This document shows, piece by piece, positions 48,959-57,201 of a stretch of DNA of 57,553 bases. The notes beneath the pieces were generated by a model that did not search any database, was not told where the DNA came from, and worked only from the letters and a program-made list of their open reading frames with translations. The stretch is taken from the NCBI RefSeq assembly GCF_030010625.1, contig NZ_JASCXN010000042.1:1-57553 (forward strand). Direction: 5' to 3'. Positions within the stretch are counted from its first letter, which is position 1, and every line of letters starts with the position of its first letter. The translations under genes were made by a program, and so were the position numbers. The DNA comes from Streptomyces sp. CC208A. GTDB taxonomy: Bacteria > Actinomycetota > Actinomycetes > Streptomycetales > Streptomycetaceae.

Positions 48959-50383
48959 CTAGGGCTTCTCCGGCCGCCCGTCCCCGTACAGCCACACGTC
49001 CCACAGCTCCCCCAGGTCCCGCCCCGCGACCCCCTCCGCGTACGCCGTGAAGTCCTCCGTCGAGGCGTTGGCGTGCCGGTACTTCGCGGCCCAGCCGCGC
49101 AGCAGCTCGTCGAAGACCTCGTCCCCGACGGCCTCGCGGAGCTTGTGCAGGACCATCGCGCCGCGCTGGTAGACCGGCGCGCCGAAGAGGTCCCCGGCGG
49201 TGGGCGGGTCGGCGGGCGGGAAGGCCCAGTTGGCGTCCTCGGCGAAGGCGGCCTCGAAGCGCCGCCGGGCCGGCACGGACTCGTACTCCTCCGCGTACAG
49301 CCACTCGGCGTAGGTGGCGAAGCCCTCGTTGAGCCAGATGTCCTGCCAGCTCTCGGGGGTGACGGAGTTCCCGAACCACTGGTGGGCCAGTTCGTGCACG
49401 AGCGTCGCGCGGTCGAAGGCGGAGGCCGGGAGGACGGGCCGGGTCTGGGTCTCCAGGGCGTAGCCGATGAGTCCGTCGGGGACGACGACGGCACCGGCGG
49501 CACCGAAGGGGTAGGGGCCGAAGCGTTCCCGCAGGCGGGCGAGGAACGTCGGGAGCTCGGCGCGGAGCGCGGCCGTGGCGGGGCCCAGCGAGGGCTCGAC
49601 GGCGGTGACGACCGGGACCCCGCCGAGGGCGGTGCCGGTGGTGGTCGCGTACCGGCCGATCATCACGGTGGCCAGGTAGCTCGCCATCGGCTCGGCCTGC
49701 CGCCAGACCGTGCGGGTACGGCCGCCGGACGCGGGCCCCGAGGAGACGCGGACGCCGTTGGAGAGGGCCTGGAGCCGGCTCGGGGCGGTCAGCGCGATCT
49801 CGTAGGTGGCCTTGTCGGAGGGGTGGTGGTTGCCGGGGAACCAGGTCGTGGAACCGGCCGGTTCACCGACCGCGAGGGCCCCGTCGGCGGTGTTCAGCCA
49901 GCCCTCCGTCGAACCGTCGGCGTCGGTGAGCGGCTCGGGCACACCGGAGTAGACGACGGTGACGGTGAACTCGGCGCCCTCCGACAGCTCGTCGCGCGGA
50001 CGGAGGGTCAGCTCGCCCCCGGCCCGGTTGAAGGCGGCGGGCTCGCCGTCGACATCCGCCCGCTCGACCGTGAGACCGGCGAGGTCGAGGTTGAACGCGG
50101 AGAGGTCCCGGGTGGCGCGGGCGGTGATCCGCGCGGTGCCGTCGAGGCGCCCCGCGGCCGGGTCGAAGGCGAGGTCGAGGGCGTAGTGGCGGACGTCGTA
50201 CCCGCCGTTCCCGAGCTTCGGGAAGTACGGGTCGCGCAGCCCCGCAGCGCCGGGCCCGCCCCGCACCCCGCCGGTCTCCGGGACGCACCCCCCGGCGAGG
50301 AGTCCGAGCACGGCGAGGGCCACCGCCGTGCCGGCGGTGGCCCTGGACCTGGGGGACCTTCCGGTCCGGCTGCTCCGGTGCAC
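48959..50383 (-). CDS. M1-family zinc metallopeptidase, lipoprotein
   Basis: A 474-residue aminopeptidase-type protein. A lipoprotein signal (about 20-37, ending LLAGGC) anchors it outside the membrane. The substrate loop IGYALETQTRPVLPASAFDR precedes the zinc site VHELAHQWFGNSVTPESWQD and the third ligand in LNEGFATYAEWLYAEEYESV. The C-terminal ERAP-like helical domain is absent, as in many actinobacterial members. The minus-strand -10 TACTAT ends 6 nt before GTG 50383, so it is leaderless. Confidence 0.93.
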   Translation of the reverse strand: MHRSSRTGRSPRSRATAGTAVALAVLGLLAGGCVPETGGVRGGPGAAGLRDPYFPKLGNGGYDVRHYALDLAFDPAAGRLDGTARITARATRDLSAFNLDLAGLTVERADVDGEPAAFNRAGGELTLRPRDELSEGAEFTVTVVYSGVPEPLTDADGSTEGWLNTADGALAVGEPAGSTTWFPGNHHPSDKATYEIALTAPSRLQALSNGVRVSSGPASGGRTRTVWRQAEPMASYLATVMIGRYATTTGTALGGVPVVTAVEPSLGPATAALRAELPTFLARLRERFGPYPFGAAGAVVVPDGLIGYALETQTRPVLPASAFDRATLVHELAHQWFGNSVTPESWQDIWLNEGFATYAEWLYAEEYESVPARRRFEAAFAEDANWAFPPADPPTAGDLFGAPVYQRGAMVLHKLREAVGDEVFDELLRGWAAKYRHANASTEDFTAYAEGVAGRDLGELWDVWLYGDGRPEKP

Positions 50384-50468
50384 ACCCGGATAGTAGACAA
50401 GTCGGACAGCAGGCGGAGGCGAGGACGCCCGTCGGGGGGAGCCGGGCGCCCTCACCCGCACATGGGGG

Positions 50469-51014
50469 CTACTTCGCCAGCTCGGCGACGCCGGCCTGGG
50501 CGAACTTCTCGTCCAGGTCGCCCGAGGGGGCGCCCGCCACGCCGATGCCCGCGATCGGGCCGCCGTCGGCGGTGACCGGGACGCCGCCGCCGAGGAAGAG
50601 GGTGCCGGGGATGTCCTTCAGGTTCGGGGCCTGGGCCAGACGGCCGGCGAGGACCGAGGTCGGCGCGTTCCAGGAGACGGCCGTGTACGCCTTGCGGATC
50701 GCCGACTCGTAGGACTGCGGGCCCGCGCCGTCGCCGCGCAGGGTCACGATGGTGTTGCCGTTGCGGTCGACGACGGCGACGGTGACCCGCTGGTTCTCCT
50801 TCTTGGCGGCCTTGAGGGCGGCCTCGGCGGCGTCGGTGGCGGCCTCGACGGTGAGGTGCTTCGTCTGGAAGAGATGGTCCTTCGCGGCGTCGGCCTTGAC
50901 GACGGCGGCGGGAGCGGCGGCCGGGGCGGAGGCGTTCGCGGAGACGGCGCCGAAGGTCCCGGCGGCGACGATGGCGGCGGCGGTGGCACCGAGAACGAGC
51001 TTCTTCTTCTGCAT
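50469..51014 (-). CDS. hbpS: Extracellular haem-binding redox-sensing protein HbpS
   Basis: A 181-residue secreted protein (signal peptide about 1-30, ending ANASAPAA) of the GlcG/HbpS fold: HLTVEAATDAAEAALKAAKK, VTVAVVDRNGNTIVTLRGDG, IPGTLFLGGGVPVTADGGPI. In S. reticuli HbpS binds haem, senses iron/oxidative stress and controls the SenS kinase. It is divergent from senS-senR, matching the known locus. Its 5' region contains a run of 18-bp repeats. Start is ATG 51014. Confidence 0.95.
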   Translation of the reverse strand: MQKKKLVLGATAAAIVAAGTFGAVSANASAPAAAPAAVVKADAAKDHLFQTKHLTVEAATDAAEAALKAAKKENQRVTVAVVDRNGNTIVTLRGDGAGPQSYESAIRKAYTAVSWNAPTSVLAGRLAQAPNLKDIPGTLFLGGGVPVTADGGPIAGIGVAGAPSGDLDEKFAQAGVAELAK

Positions 51015-51049
51015 GGTGGGGCTCCCAAGGAGGTCGTGTCGTCTGAGGC

Positions 51050-51132
51050 GGAGAGGGCGTCTGTGCCGGAGAGGGCGTCTGTGCCGGAGAGGGCGTCTGT
51101 GCCGGAGAGGGCGTCTGTGCCGGAGAGCGCGT
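51050..51132. repeat. 18-bp tandem repeat array upstream of hbpS
   Basis: GGAGAGGGCGTCTGTGCC is repeated exactly four times (51050-51121) plus a partial fifth unit. The first unit starts 36 bp from the hbpS ATG. It lies in the hbpS-senS divergent region, on the hbpS side, likely in its 5' leader or promoter. Length variation between strains could tune expression. Confidence 0.9.
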
Positions 51133-51334
51133 TTCGTTCGCTCTGCAACCATCCTGGGTCCGGTACCGGCCCCGTACGGTCGACGGTCCGGCTGCCCTCC
51201 CGCAGCGCACCGGAGGACACGGGGGTCAGCCGATCGGCTGATGCCCGCATGGTCCTCGCGGGTCAGCATGGATACGTACACCCAGGTCAGCGCCTGTACG
51301 CACACCCGCGCCCGGCACCGAAGGAGGCGAAACG

Positions 51335-52543
51335 ATGGACAGAACCGGCAGGCAGACGCGGGCACCGCACACCCCCGCCCCCGACCCGGACGCCGGCTGG
51401 CTCGCACGCGTCATGCACGTCGCGTTCTTCCTGCTGCTCGGCGCCTCCCTGGCACGGTTCCTGCTGCGCCACCCGTGGGAGGGCCGCAGCCCCTGGATCA
51501 TCGTCCTGAGCGGCACCCTCGCCGCCCTCTACCTCCTCGGCCCCGTCCTGGGCACCCGCGCCACCCCCCGCCGGACCGCCTGGCTGGGCACGGTCGTCGC
51601 CGTATGGGTCGTCCTCGTCGTCCTCGCGCCCAGCTTCGCCTGGTGCGCGGTCCCCCTCTTCTACACGGGCCTGCGCACCCTGCCGCCGAGGGCCGCGATC
51701 GTCCTCGTCGCCCTCCTCACCGCCTTCGTCGTCTTCGCGCAGGTGCAGCTCTCGCACGGCGGCCTGGACCCCAACCTGATCGTGGCGCCACCGGCCGTCG
51801 CCGCCCTCGCCACCGGCGTCTTCGTCCACGCCGAACGGCAGGCGGCCCGCCAGCGCGCCCTCATCGACGACCTGATCCGCACCCGCCGCGAACTCGCCGC
51901 CACCGAACGGCGCGAAGGCACCCTCGCCGAGCGGCAGCGGCTCTCCATGGAGATCCACGACACCCTCGCGCAGGGCCTGTCCAGCCAGCAGATGCTGCTC
52001 CAGGCCGCCGACCGCACCTGGGACAGCGACCCGGCGACCGCCCGCCGGCACGTCCGCACGGCCGAGTCGATCGCCGAACGCAACCTCGCCGAGGCCCGCC
52101 GCTTCGTCCACGACCTGGCCCCCGCCGACCTCGCCGGGGGCGGCGGCCTGGAACAGGCGCTGCGCGGGCTCGCGGAGCGCGAGTCCGCCGCCTTCCGGGT
52201 CGACGGCACACCGGTGCCGCTGCCTGACCGGGCCCAGTCGGCGCTGCTGCGGATCGCGCAGGGCGCCCTCGCCAACATCCGCGAGCACGCCGACGCCACC
52301 TCCGCCGCGCTCACCCTCACCTACCTCGACGACCAGGTGGTCCTCGACGTCGCCGACGACGGCAGCGGCTTCGACCCGTCCGCGCCCCGCGCCGACGAGG
52401 GCGTCCGCGGCCACGGCCTGCCCGCGATGCGGGTCCGGGCCCGGCAGCTGGGCGGCACCCTGACCGTGGAGTCCGCCCCCGGCGAGGGCACCGTCCTCTC
52501 CGCTTCCCTCCCCCTCGCACCCCCCACGGAGGCCCGCCCGTGA
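51335..52543 (+). CDS. senS: Sensor histidine kinase SenS
   Basis: A 402-residue NarL-class kinase. About four to five N-terminal membrane helices (25-165: RVMHVAFFLLLGASLARFLL, WIIVLSGTLAALYLLGPVLG, TAWLGTVVAVWVVLVVLAPS, AIVLVALLTAFVVFAQVQLS). The HisKA_3 dimerisation domain has the phosphorylated histidine at about 208 in RLSMEIHDTLAQGLSSQQML, then an ATPase domain with DVADDGSGFDPSAPR and GHGLPAMRVRARQLGG. HbpS is its known extracellular partner. It overlaps senR by 4 nt. Confidence 0.95.
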   Translation: MDRTGRQTRAPHTPAPDPDAGWLARVMHVAFFLLLGASLARFLLRHPWEGRSPWIIVLSGTLAALYLLGPVLGTRATPRRTAWLGTVVAVWVVLVVLAPSFAWCAVPLFYTGLRTLPPRAAIVLVALLTAFVVFAQVQLSHGGLDPNLIVAPPAVAALATGVFVHAERQAARQRALIDDLIRTRRELAATERREGTLAERQRLSMEIHDTLAQGLSSQQMLLQAADRTWDSDPATARRHVRTAESIAERNLAEARRFVHDLAPADLAGGGGLEQALRGLAERESAAFRVDGTPVPLPDRAQSALLRIAQGALANIREHADATSAALTLTYLDDQVVLDVADDGSGFDPSAPRADEGVRGHGLPAMRVRARQLGGTLTVESAPGEGTVLSASLPLAPPTEARP

Positions 52544-53160
52544 CCGTACGCATCCTGCTCTGCGACGACCATGCCGTCGTCCGCGCCGGACTGCTCGCCC
52601 TGCTCGGCTCCACCCCCGACATCGAGGTCGTCGGAGAGGCCGGCAGCGGCGAGGAGGCCGTCGCCATGGCCGCCAGACTGAAGCCGGACGTCGTCCTCAT
52701 GGACCTCCAGCTCGGCCCCGGCATCGACGGCGTGGAGGCCACCCGCCGGATCGCCCCCACCGGCGTCCACGTCCTCGTCCTCACCACCTACGACACCGAC
52801 GCCGACATCACCCGCGCCATCGAGGCGGGCGCCACCGGCTACCTCCTGAAGGCCGAACGGCCCGAGGAGCTGTTCGCCGCCATCCACTCCGCCGCCCAGG
52901 GCCGCACCGCCCTGTCGCCACCGGTCGCCAGCCGGGTCATGGACCGGATGCGCGGCGCCGCGGGCCCCTCCCTCACCGACCGGGAACGCGACATCCTCGG
53001 CCAGCTGGCCCACGGCCTCGGCAACAAGGAGATCGCCCGCGCCCTCTTCATCAGCGAGGCCACCGTCAAGACCCACCTGGGCCGGATCTACGCCAAGCTC
53101 GGCGTCGACACGCGGGCCGGAGCCGTGGCGGTCGCGAAGGAACAGCGCCTGCTCCCCTGA
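52540..53160 (+). CDS. senR: NarL-family response regulator SenR
   Basis: A 206-residue regulator. The receiver domain has the acidic pocket CDD at 8-10 and phospho-acceptor D55 in VVLMDLQLGPG. The C-terminal LuxR-type helix-turn-helix is DRERDILGQLAHGLGNKEIA, LFISEATVKTHLGRIYAKLG. GTG 52540 overlaps the senS stop (GTGA). In S. reticuli SenR controls furS-cpeB and hbpS; here it is expected to regulate the divergent hbpS. Confidence 0.95.
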   Translation: MTVRILLCDDHAVVRAGLLALLGSTPDIEVVGEAGSGEEAVAMAARLKPDVVLMDLQLGPGIDGVEATRRIAPTGVHVLVLTTYDTDADITRAIEAGATGYLLKAERPEELFAAIHSAAQGRTALSPPVASRVMDRMRGAAGPSLTDRERDILGQLAHGLGNKEIARALFISEATVKTHLGRIYAKLGVDTRAGAVAVAKEQRLLP

Positions 53161-53218
53161 GACTGCTACCGTGCGCTGTCGTCCAAGCGCACAACGTCAT
53201 GTCCTTGTGGGAGCGCAC

Positions 53219-54424
53219 GTGAAGATCGCCGTCGTCGGTGGCGGACCCGCCGGCCTCTACCTCTCGATCCTGCTCAAGCGCCAGGGCCCGTCCCACGAGA
53301 TCGCGGTGTACGAGCGGAACGCGGCCGGCTCCACCTACGGCTGGGGCGTCACCTACTGGGCCGGGCTCCTCGACAAACTGCGGGCCGGCGACCCCGAGTC
53401 CGCCACGGCCGTCGCCGACGCCTCGGTGACCTGGACCGACGGCCTCGCCATCGTCCGCGACGAACGGACCGTCCACCGCGGCGACGCCGGCTTCGGCATC
53501 GGCCGCCGCCGCATGCTCGGCCTCCTCGCCGACCGGGCCGCCGAGCTCGGCATCCAGGTCGCGTACGAGCACCCGGTCACCGGCCCCGGCGCCCCCGAAC
53601 TCGACGGCGCCGACCTGATCGTCGCCGCCGACGGCATCAACAGCACCCTGCGCGAGGCCCACGCCGACCACTACGGCGCCACCTTCACCACCGGCAAGAA
53701 CCCCTACATCTGGCTCGGCACCAGCAAGGTCTTCGACTCCTTCAGCTTCGCCTTCAAGGAGACCGAACACGGCTGGATCTGGTGCTACGCCTACGGCTTC
53801 AGCGGCGAACGCTCCACCTGCGTCGTCGAATGCGCCCCCGGCACCTGGACCGGCCTCGGCCTGGACACCCTGCCCGAAGGCGACTGCCTCGCCCTCCTCG
53901 AAAAACTCTTCCACGACCTCCTCGACGGCCACGCCCTCATCGGCCGCGACCGCGGCGCCGAACCCGCCCAGTGGCTCCACTTCCGCACCCTCACCACGAA
54001 GACGTGGCACCACGGCCGGACCGTCCTCCTCGGCGACGCCGCCCACACCACCCACTACTCGACCGGCGCCGGCACCACCCTCGCCCTGGAGGACGCCCTC
54101 GCCCTCGCCGCCGCCCTGCGCGCCCACCCGGACGACCTGGACACGGCCCTGGCCTCGTACGGCAAGCGCCGCCGCACCGAGCTCGTCCCCGCCCAGAGCG
54201 CCGCCCGCCTCAGCGCCCAGTGGTACGAGAACCTGCCCCGCTACATGAACCTGGAGCCGAACCGAATGTTCGCGCTCCTCGGCCAGCGCCACTCCCCCCT
54301 CCTCCCCTACGTCCCCCCGCAGCTCTACTACCGCCTCGACCGCGCCGCCGGCAGCCTGGAGCCCCTGCGCCGCCTCAAGCGCTGGCTGGGCCCGCGGATC
54401 GCCAGGGCCGCCCACCACTCCTGA
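53219..54424 (+). CDS. FAD-dependent monooxygenase (PHBH-type)
   Basis: A 401-residue flavoprotein hydroxylase. FAD motif 1 VKIAVVGGGPAGLYLSILLK opens the protein from GTG 53219 (GGGAG site), and motif VLLGDAAHTTHYSTGAGTTL holds the second FAD/NADPH element. PELDGADLIVAADGINSTLR is the middle motif. It resembles aromatic-ring/salicylyl-CoA-type hydroxylases with substrate undefined. There is no adjacent CoA-ligase gene. It follows senR by 58 nt and may be co-transcribed. Confidence 0.9.
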   Translation: MKIAVVGGGPAGLYLSILLKRQGPSHEIAVYERNAAGSTYGWGVTYWAGLLDKLRAGDPESATAVADASVTWTDGLAIVRDERTVHRGDAGFGIGRRRMLGLLADRAAELGIQVAYEHPVTGPGAPELDGADLIVAADGINSTLREAHADHYGATFTTGKNPYIWLGTSKVFDSFSFAFKETEHGWIWCYAYGFSGERSTCVVECAPGTWTGLGLDTLPEGDCLALLEKLFHDLLDGHALIGRDRGAEPAQWLHFRTLTTKTWHHGRTVLLGDAAHTTHYSTGAGTTLALEDALALAAALRAHPDDLDTALASYGKRRRTELVPAQSAARLSAQWYENLPRYMNLEPNRMFALLGQRHSPLLPYVPPQLYYRLDRAAGSLEPLRRLKRWLGPRIARAAHHS

Positions 54425-54454
54425 CCCCCCGGGGGGCATGACACCATCGGGAAC

Positions 54455-54955
54455 GTGCTCGACATCGGCTACTCCCTCTCCCGGCGCTTCCCCGACCCCC
54501 CGCAGACCGACTACCGGCGGGCGGACGTCCACGCCCTGCGCCACGACCTCTTCTGCGGCGACGTCTACCTCGCCGACACCAAGGAGGACCGGGAGGTGTC
54601 CACAGCCTGGGGATGGGTGCCGGTCCTCGACTTCGCCTGGGCACTCTGCGACATCGTCGAACAGCTCGACAAGGACCCGAAGGGCAGCAGGGCCGCCCGC
54701 CCCCAGTACGCGGAACTCGACTTCACCGAGTCCTCCGACCGGATGCTCTTCGAACGCCGCTTCGGCTGGGTCGACGTCGAAGCCGACTGGATGCCCGGCG
54801 ACGAAGCGCCCCTCACCTTCTCCCACGCCGAACTCCGCCGCGAGGCCCGCGACTTCCTCCACGACCTGATCGCCGACCTCACCGACATGCACGAGGGCCT
54901 GGCCGACAACCCGGCCGTCTGGGACCTCCAGGCCCGCTTCCCCCGCCTCCCCTGA
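54455..54955 (+). CDS. Conserved hypothetical protein
   Basis: A 166-residue acidic protein from GTG 54455. It begins LDIGYSLSRRFPDPPQTDYR. It has few polar motifs (LFCGDVYLADTKEDREVSTA, WVDVEADWMPGDEAPLTFSH) and a C-terminal helix AELRREARDFLHDLIADLTD. No family is recognised. It lies 30 nt after the monooxygenase gene and converges with a pentapeptide-repeat gene. Confidence 0.7.
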   Translation: MLDIGYSLSRRFPDPPQTDYRRADVHALRHDLFCGDVYLADTKEDREVSTAWGWVPVLDFAWALCDIVEQLDKDPKGSRAARPQYAELDFTESSDRMLFERRFGWVDVEADWMPGDEAPLTFSHAELRREARDFLHDLIADLTDMHEGLADNPAVWDLQARFPRLP

Positions 54956-54971
54956 ACGAACAAGGGGGGCC

Positions 54972-55628
54972 TCAGTCCTCCACCCGCACCCCCAGCCGCG
55001 CCGCGAACACCGGCGCCAGATCGAGCAGCTGCGCCGAGGAGATCACCGCCCCCGCCAGGGACTCCACCCCGCGAGCGACCTCCAACCGCCGCACCCCCCG
55101 CAGATCCACATCCACCAGCTTCGCCCCCGACACGTCCACCCCCACCAGCTCGCAGTCCACGAACGCGACCCGCTCCAGCACGGCCCCGCCGAAATCCGGC
55201 TCCACCAGCACGCACCCCTCGAAGGTCACGTCCCGCAAGGTCGCCGCCCGCAGATTCGGGTAGTCCCACTTGCCGCCCCGCACCAGCACCCTCTCCCACG
55301 CGGACCCGTGCAGCTGCGTCCCTCCGAACCGCGCCTCCACCACCTCCGCGTCCCGCAGCCGCACCCCGGCCAGATCGGCGCCCACGCCCCGTACGCCCTC
55401 AAGCCGCGAGTCCAGGAACCGCGCACCGCTCAACCGGGCCCCGTCGAGCCCGCACCCCCGCACCGCACAGTCCAGGAACCGCGCCCCCTCCCCCGAAGCG
55501 CCCTCCAGATCGAGCCCGGCCAGTTCGAGCCCGTCGTAATCCCCGTCGGGCTCAAGGCCGCCCCCGTACGGCTCCAACACCGGCAGCCGCACCTCCGGCC
55601 GCCGAGGCGCCCTCGTCTTCCGCGTCAT
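54972..55628 (-). CDS. Pentapeptide-repeat protein
   Basis: A 218-residue protein with beta-helix repeats over about residues 30-165 (ELAGLDLEGASGEGARFLDC, LDGARLSGARFLDSRLEGVR, ATLRDVTFEGCVLVEPDFGG). The C-terminal tail (LRGVRRLEVARGVESLAGAV, LDLAPVFAARLGVRVED) resembles that of the RiPP-operon pentapeptide protein at 25.85 kb, so the two may be paralogues. ATG 55628 was preferred over GTG 55646. It is probably a protein-protein or DNA-mimic scaffold; target unknown. Confidence 0.85.
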   Translation of the reverse strand: MTRKTRAPRRPEVRLPVLEPYGGGLEPDGDYDGLELAGLDLEGASGEGARFLDCAVRGCGLDGARLSGARFLDSRLEGVRGVGADLAGVRLRDAEVVEARFGGTQLHGSAWERVLVRGGKWDYPNLRAATLRDVTFEGCVLVEPDFGGAVLERVAFVDCELVGVDVSGAKLVDVDLRGVRRLEVARGVESLAGAVISSAQLLDLAPVFAARLGVRVED

Positions 55629-55667
55629 CCCCCCATCGTGGCCCACGCCACCGACAACCCGCCCTTG

Positions 55668-55687
55668 ACCTCAACCAAAGTCGAGGT
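55668..55687. promoter_or_regulatory. MerR-type operator in the promoter of the quinone-oxidoreductase-like gene
   Basis: ACCTCAAC (55668-55675), 4-nt centre, GTCGAGGT (55680-55687) with one mismatch in eight. It overlaps TTGACC (55665-55670), a -35 box. The form TTGACCTCAAC...GAGGT is typical of MerR/SoxR-like operators placed between -35 and -10. No MerR gene is in the window. Confidence 0.65.
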
Positions 55688-55743
55688 ACGACCCTGGATC
55701 CGGCACCCGCCCACCGACGAACAGGACAACAGGGGGAACCACC

Positions 55744-56742
55744 ATGCACGCCATCCGCCTCCACGCCTTCGGCCCCGCCGAGAACCTCACCTACGAGGAG
55801 ATCCCCGACCCCACCCCCGGCCCCGGCCAGGTCCGCATCGCCGTCACCGCCGCAGGCGTCCACCTCCTCGACACCGCACTCCGGGAAGGCATGCCCGGCC
55901 CCTTCCCCACCCCCACCCCGCTCCCCACCGTCCCCGGCCGCGAAGTCGCCGGCACCGTCGACGCCCTCGGCGAAGGCACCGACCCCTCCTGGCTCGGCAA
56001 AAGGGTCGTCGCCCACCTCGGCATGAACCCCGGCGGCTACGCCGAACTCGCCGTCACCGACGCCACCCGCCTCCACGCCCTCCCCGACCACCTCGGCGAC
56101 GCCGAAGCCGTCGCCATGATCGGCACCGGCCGCACCACCCTCGGCATCCTCCGCTTCACCACCCTCGGCCCCGACTCCGTCGCCATCGTCCCCGCCGCCG
56201 CGGGCGGCATCGGCACCCTCCTCGTCCAGTACGCCAAGAACGCCGGCGCCACCGTCATCGGCCTCGCCGGAGGCCCCGGGAAAGTCGCCCGCGTCCGCGA
56301 GAACGGCGCCGACCTCGCCATCGACTACACCCGCCCCGACTGGCCCGCCGAAGTCCGCGCCCACCTCGGCGACCGCACCGCCACCGTCGTCTTCGACTCC
56401 GTGGGCGGCGACACCGGCCGCGCCGCCGTCGACCTCCTCGGCAAGGGCGGCCACCACCTCGTCTTCGGCTGGTCCAGCGCCGGACTCCACGACGGCGAAC
56501 CCCTCACCTTCACCGAGACCGAACTCACCGAACGCGGCATCACCTCCACCTCCGTCCTCGGCCCGGTGATGATCGAGAAGGCCGGCGGAGACATCCGGAA
56601 CCTCGAACTCGCCGCCCTCGCCGCAGCAGCCGACGGCACCCTCCGCCCCGCCGTCCACCGCTTCCCCCTCCCCGAAGCGGCGAAAGCCCACCGCGCCCTG
56701 GAGACCCGGGGCACGATGGGCAAGGTGGTACTGATTCCCTGA
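55744..56742 (+). CDS. Zinc-independent quinone-oxidoreductase-like MDR dehydrogenase
   Basis: A 332-residue medium-chain dehydrogenase/reductase. The GroES-like N-terminus (LTYEEIPDPTPGPGQVRIAV, TVPGREVAGTVDALGEG) is followed by the NADPH-binding loop AAAGGIGTLLVQYAKNAGAT and VFDSVGGDTGRAAVDLLGKG. The catalytic-zinc Cys/His set is missing, placing it with NADPH:quinone reductases. A MerR-type operator in its promoter suggests induction by electrophiles or redox stress. Confidence 0.9.
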   Translation: MHAIRLHAFGPAENLTYEEIPDPTPGPGQVRIAVTAAGVHLLDTALREGMPGPFPTPTPLPTVPGREVAGTVDALGEGTDPSWLGKRVVAHLGMNPGGYAELAVTDATRLHALPDHLGDAEAVAMIGTGRTTLGILRFTTLGPDSVAIVPAAAGGIGTLLVQYAKNAGATVIGLAGGPGKVARVRENGADLAIDYTRPDWPAEVRAHLGDRTATVVFDSVGGDTGRAAVDLLGKGGHHLVFGWSSAGLHDGEPLTFTETELTERGITSTSVLGPVMIEKAGGDIRNLELAALAAAADGTLRPAVHRFPLPEAAKAHRALETRGTMGKVVLIP

Positions 56743-56759
56743 AGCGGCGTCAGAAGGCG

Positions 56760-57122
56760 TCAGACGCCGAGCACATCCCAGGAGTGCGCCTTGAACTCCT
56801 TGCGGAAGTCCTCGTGGTCCTCCCACATCCGGGCGATGGAGCGCAGCACGTCCCAGTTGTGCTCCAGCGCCTGCTCCACCACCTGCCGCAACTCCGGCGC
56901 CGTCTCCCGCTTCTCCACAAGACCGCTCACCGCGGAGGCCGCCTGCACGGTGTAACGCAGCGCCCGCAGAGAACGAGAGGTGTCGTCCATCCCGAACCCG
57001 TGGTCGCTGCCGTTCTCCGGATCGAAGAGCGGAGTCAGACGGGCCTCGATGAAATCGGTGATCCGCCGGAACCGGGCCTCGACGCCCATGTCCTCACCGT
57101 GCTTGCTGTCGTCATTACGCAT
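56760..57122 (-). CDS. Hypothetical actinobacterial protein
   Basis: A 120-residue acidic, helical protein (FRRITDFIEARLTPLFDPEN, LRALRYTVQAASAVSGLVEK, NWDVLRSIARMWEDHEDFRK, AHSWDVLGV ending). No metal or catalytic motif is visible. Family not recognised. ATG 57122. It converges with the MDR gene and lies downstream of a TnpB-type gene's right end. Confidence 0.65.
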   Translation of the reverse strand: MRNDDSKHGEDMGVEARFRRITDFIEARLTPLFDPENGSDHGFGMDDTSRSLRALRYTVQAASAVSGLVEKRETAPELRQVVEQALEHNWDVLRSIARMWEDHEDFRKEFKAHSWDVLGV

Positions 57123-57201
57123 GCCCCCTTTCCTACACCGTTGCTCAGAGTCTCAGCGACTCTCGGCATTCCGGGCATTACGGCCCGGAAGGTCCGTCTC
57201 G
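57123..57201 (-). other. TnpB right-end region, candidate omega-RNA 3' part
   Basis: On the minus strand, past the TnpB stop, two hairpins occur: CCGGGC-CGTAAT-GCCCGG (about 57185-57168) and AGAGTC-GCTGA-GACTCT (57161-57145). IS605/IS1341 TnpB genes are followed by an omega RNA that includes the gene's 3' end and right-end hairpins, with the guide read from the flank. The RNA itself is inferred; the element boundary is about 57130-57150. Confidence 0.45.

Noticed and set aside
50744..51250. Repeat-containing frames across the 18-bp array, including extension of hbpS upstream
   Set aside because: hbpS has a proper start and signal peptide at 51014; the repeats are non-coding.
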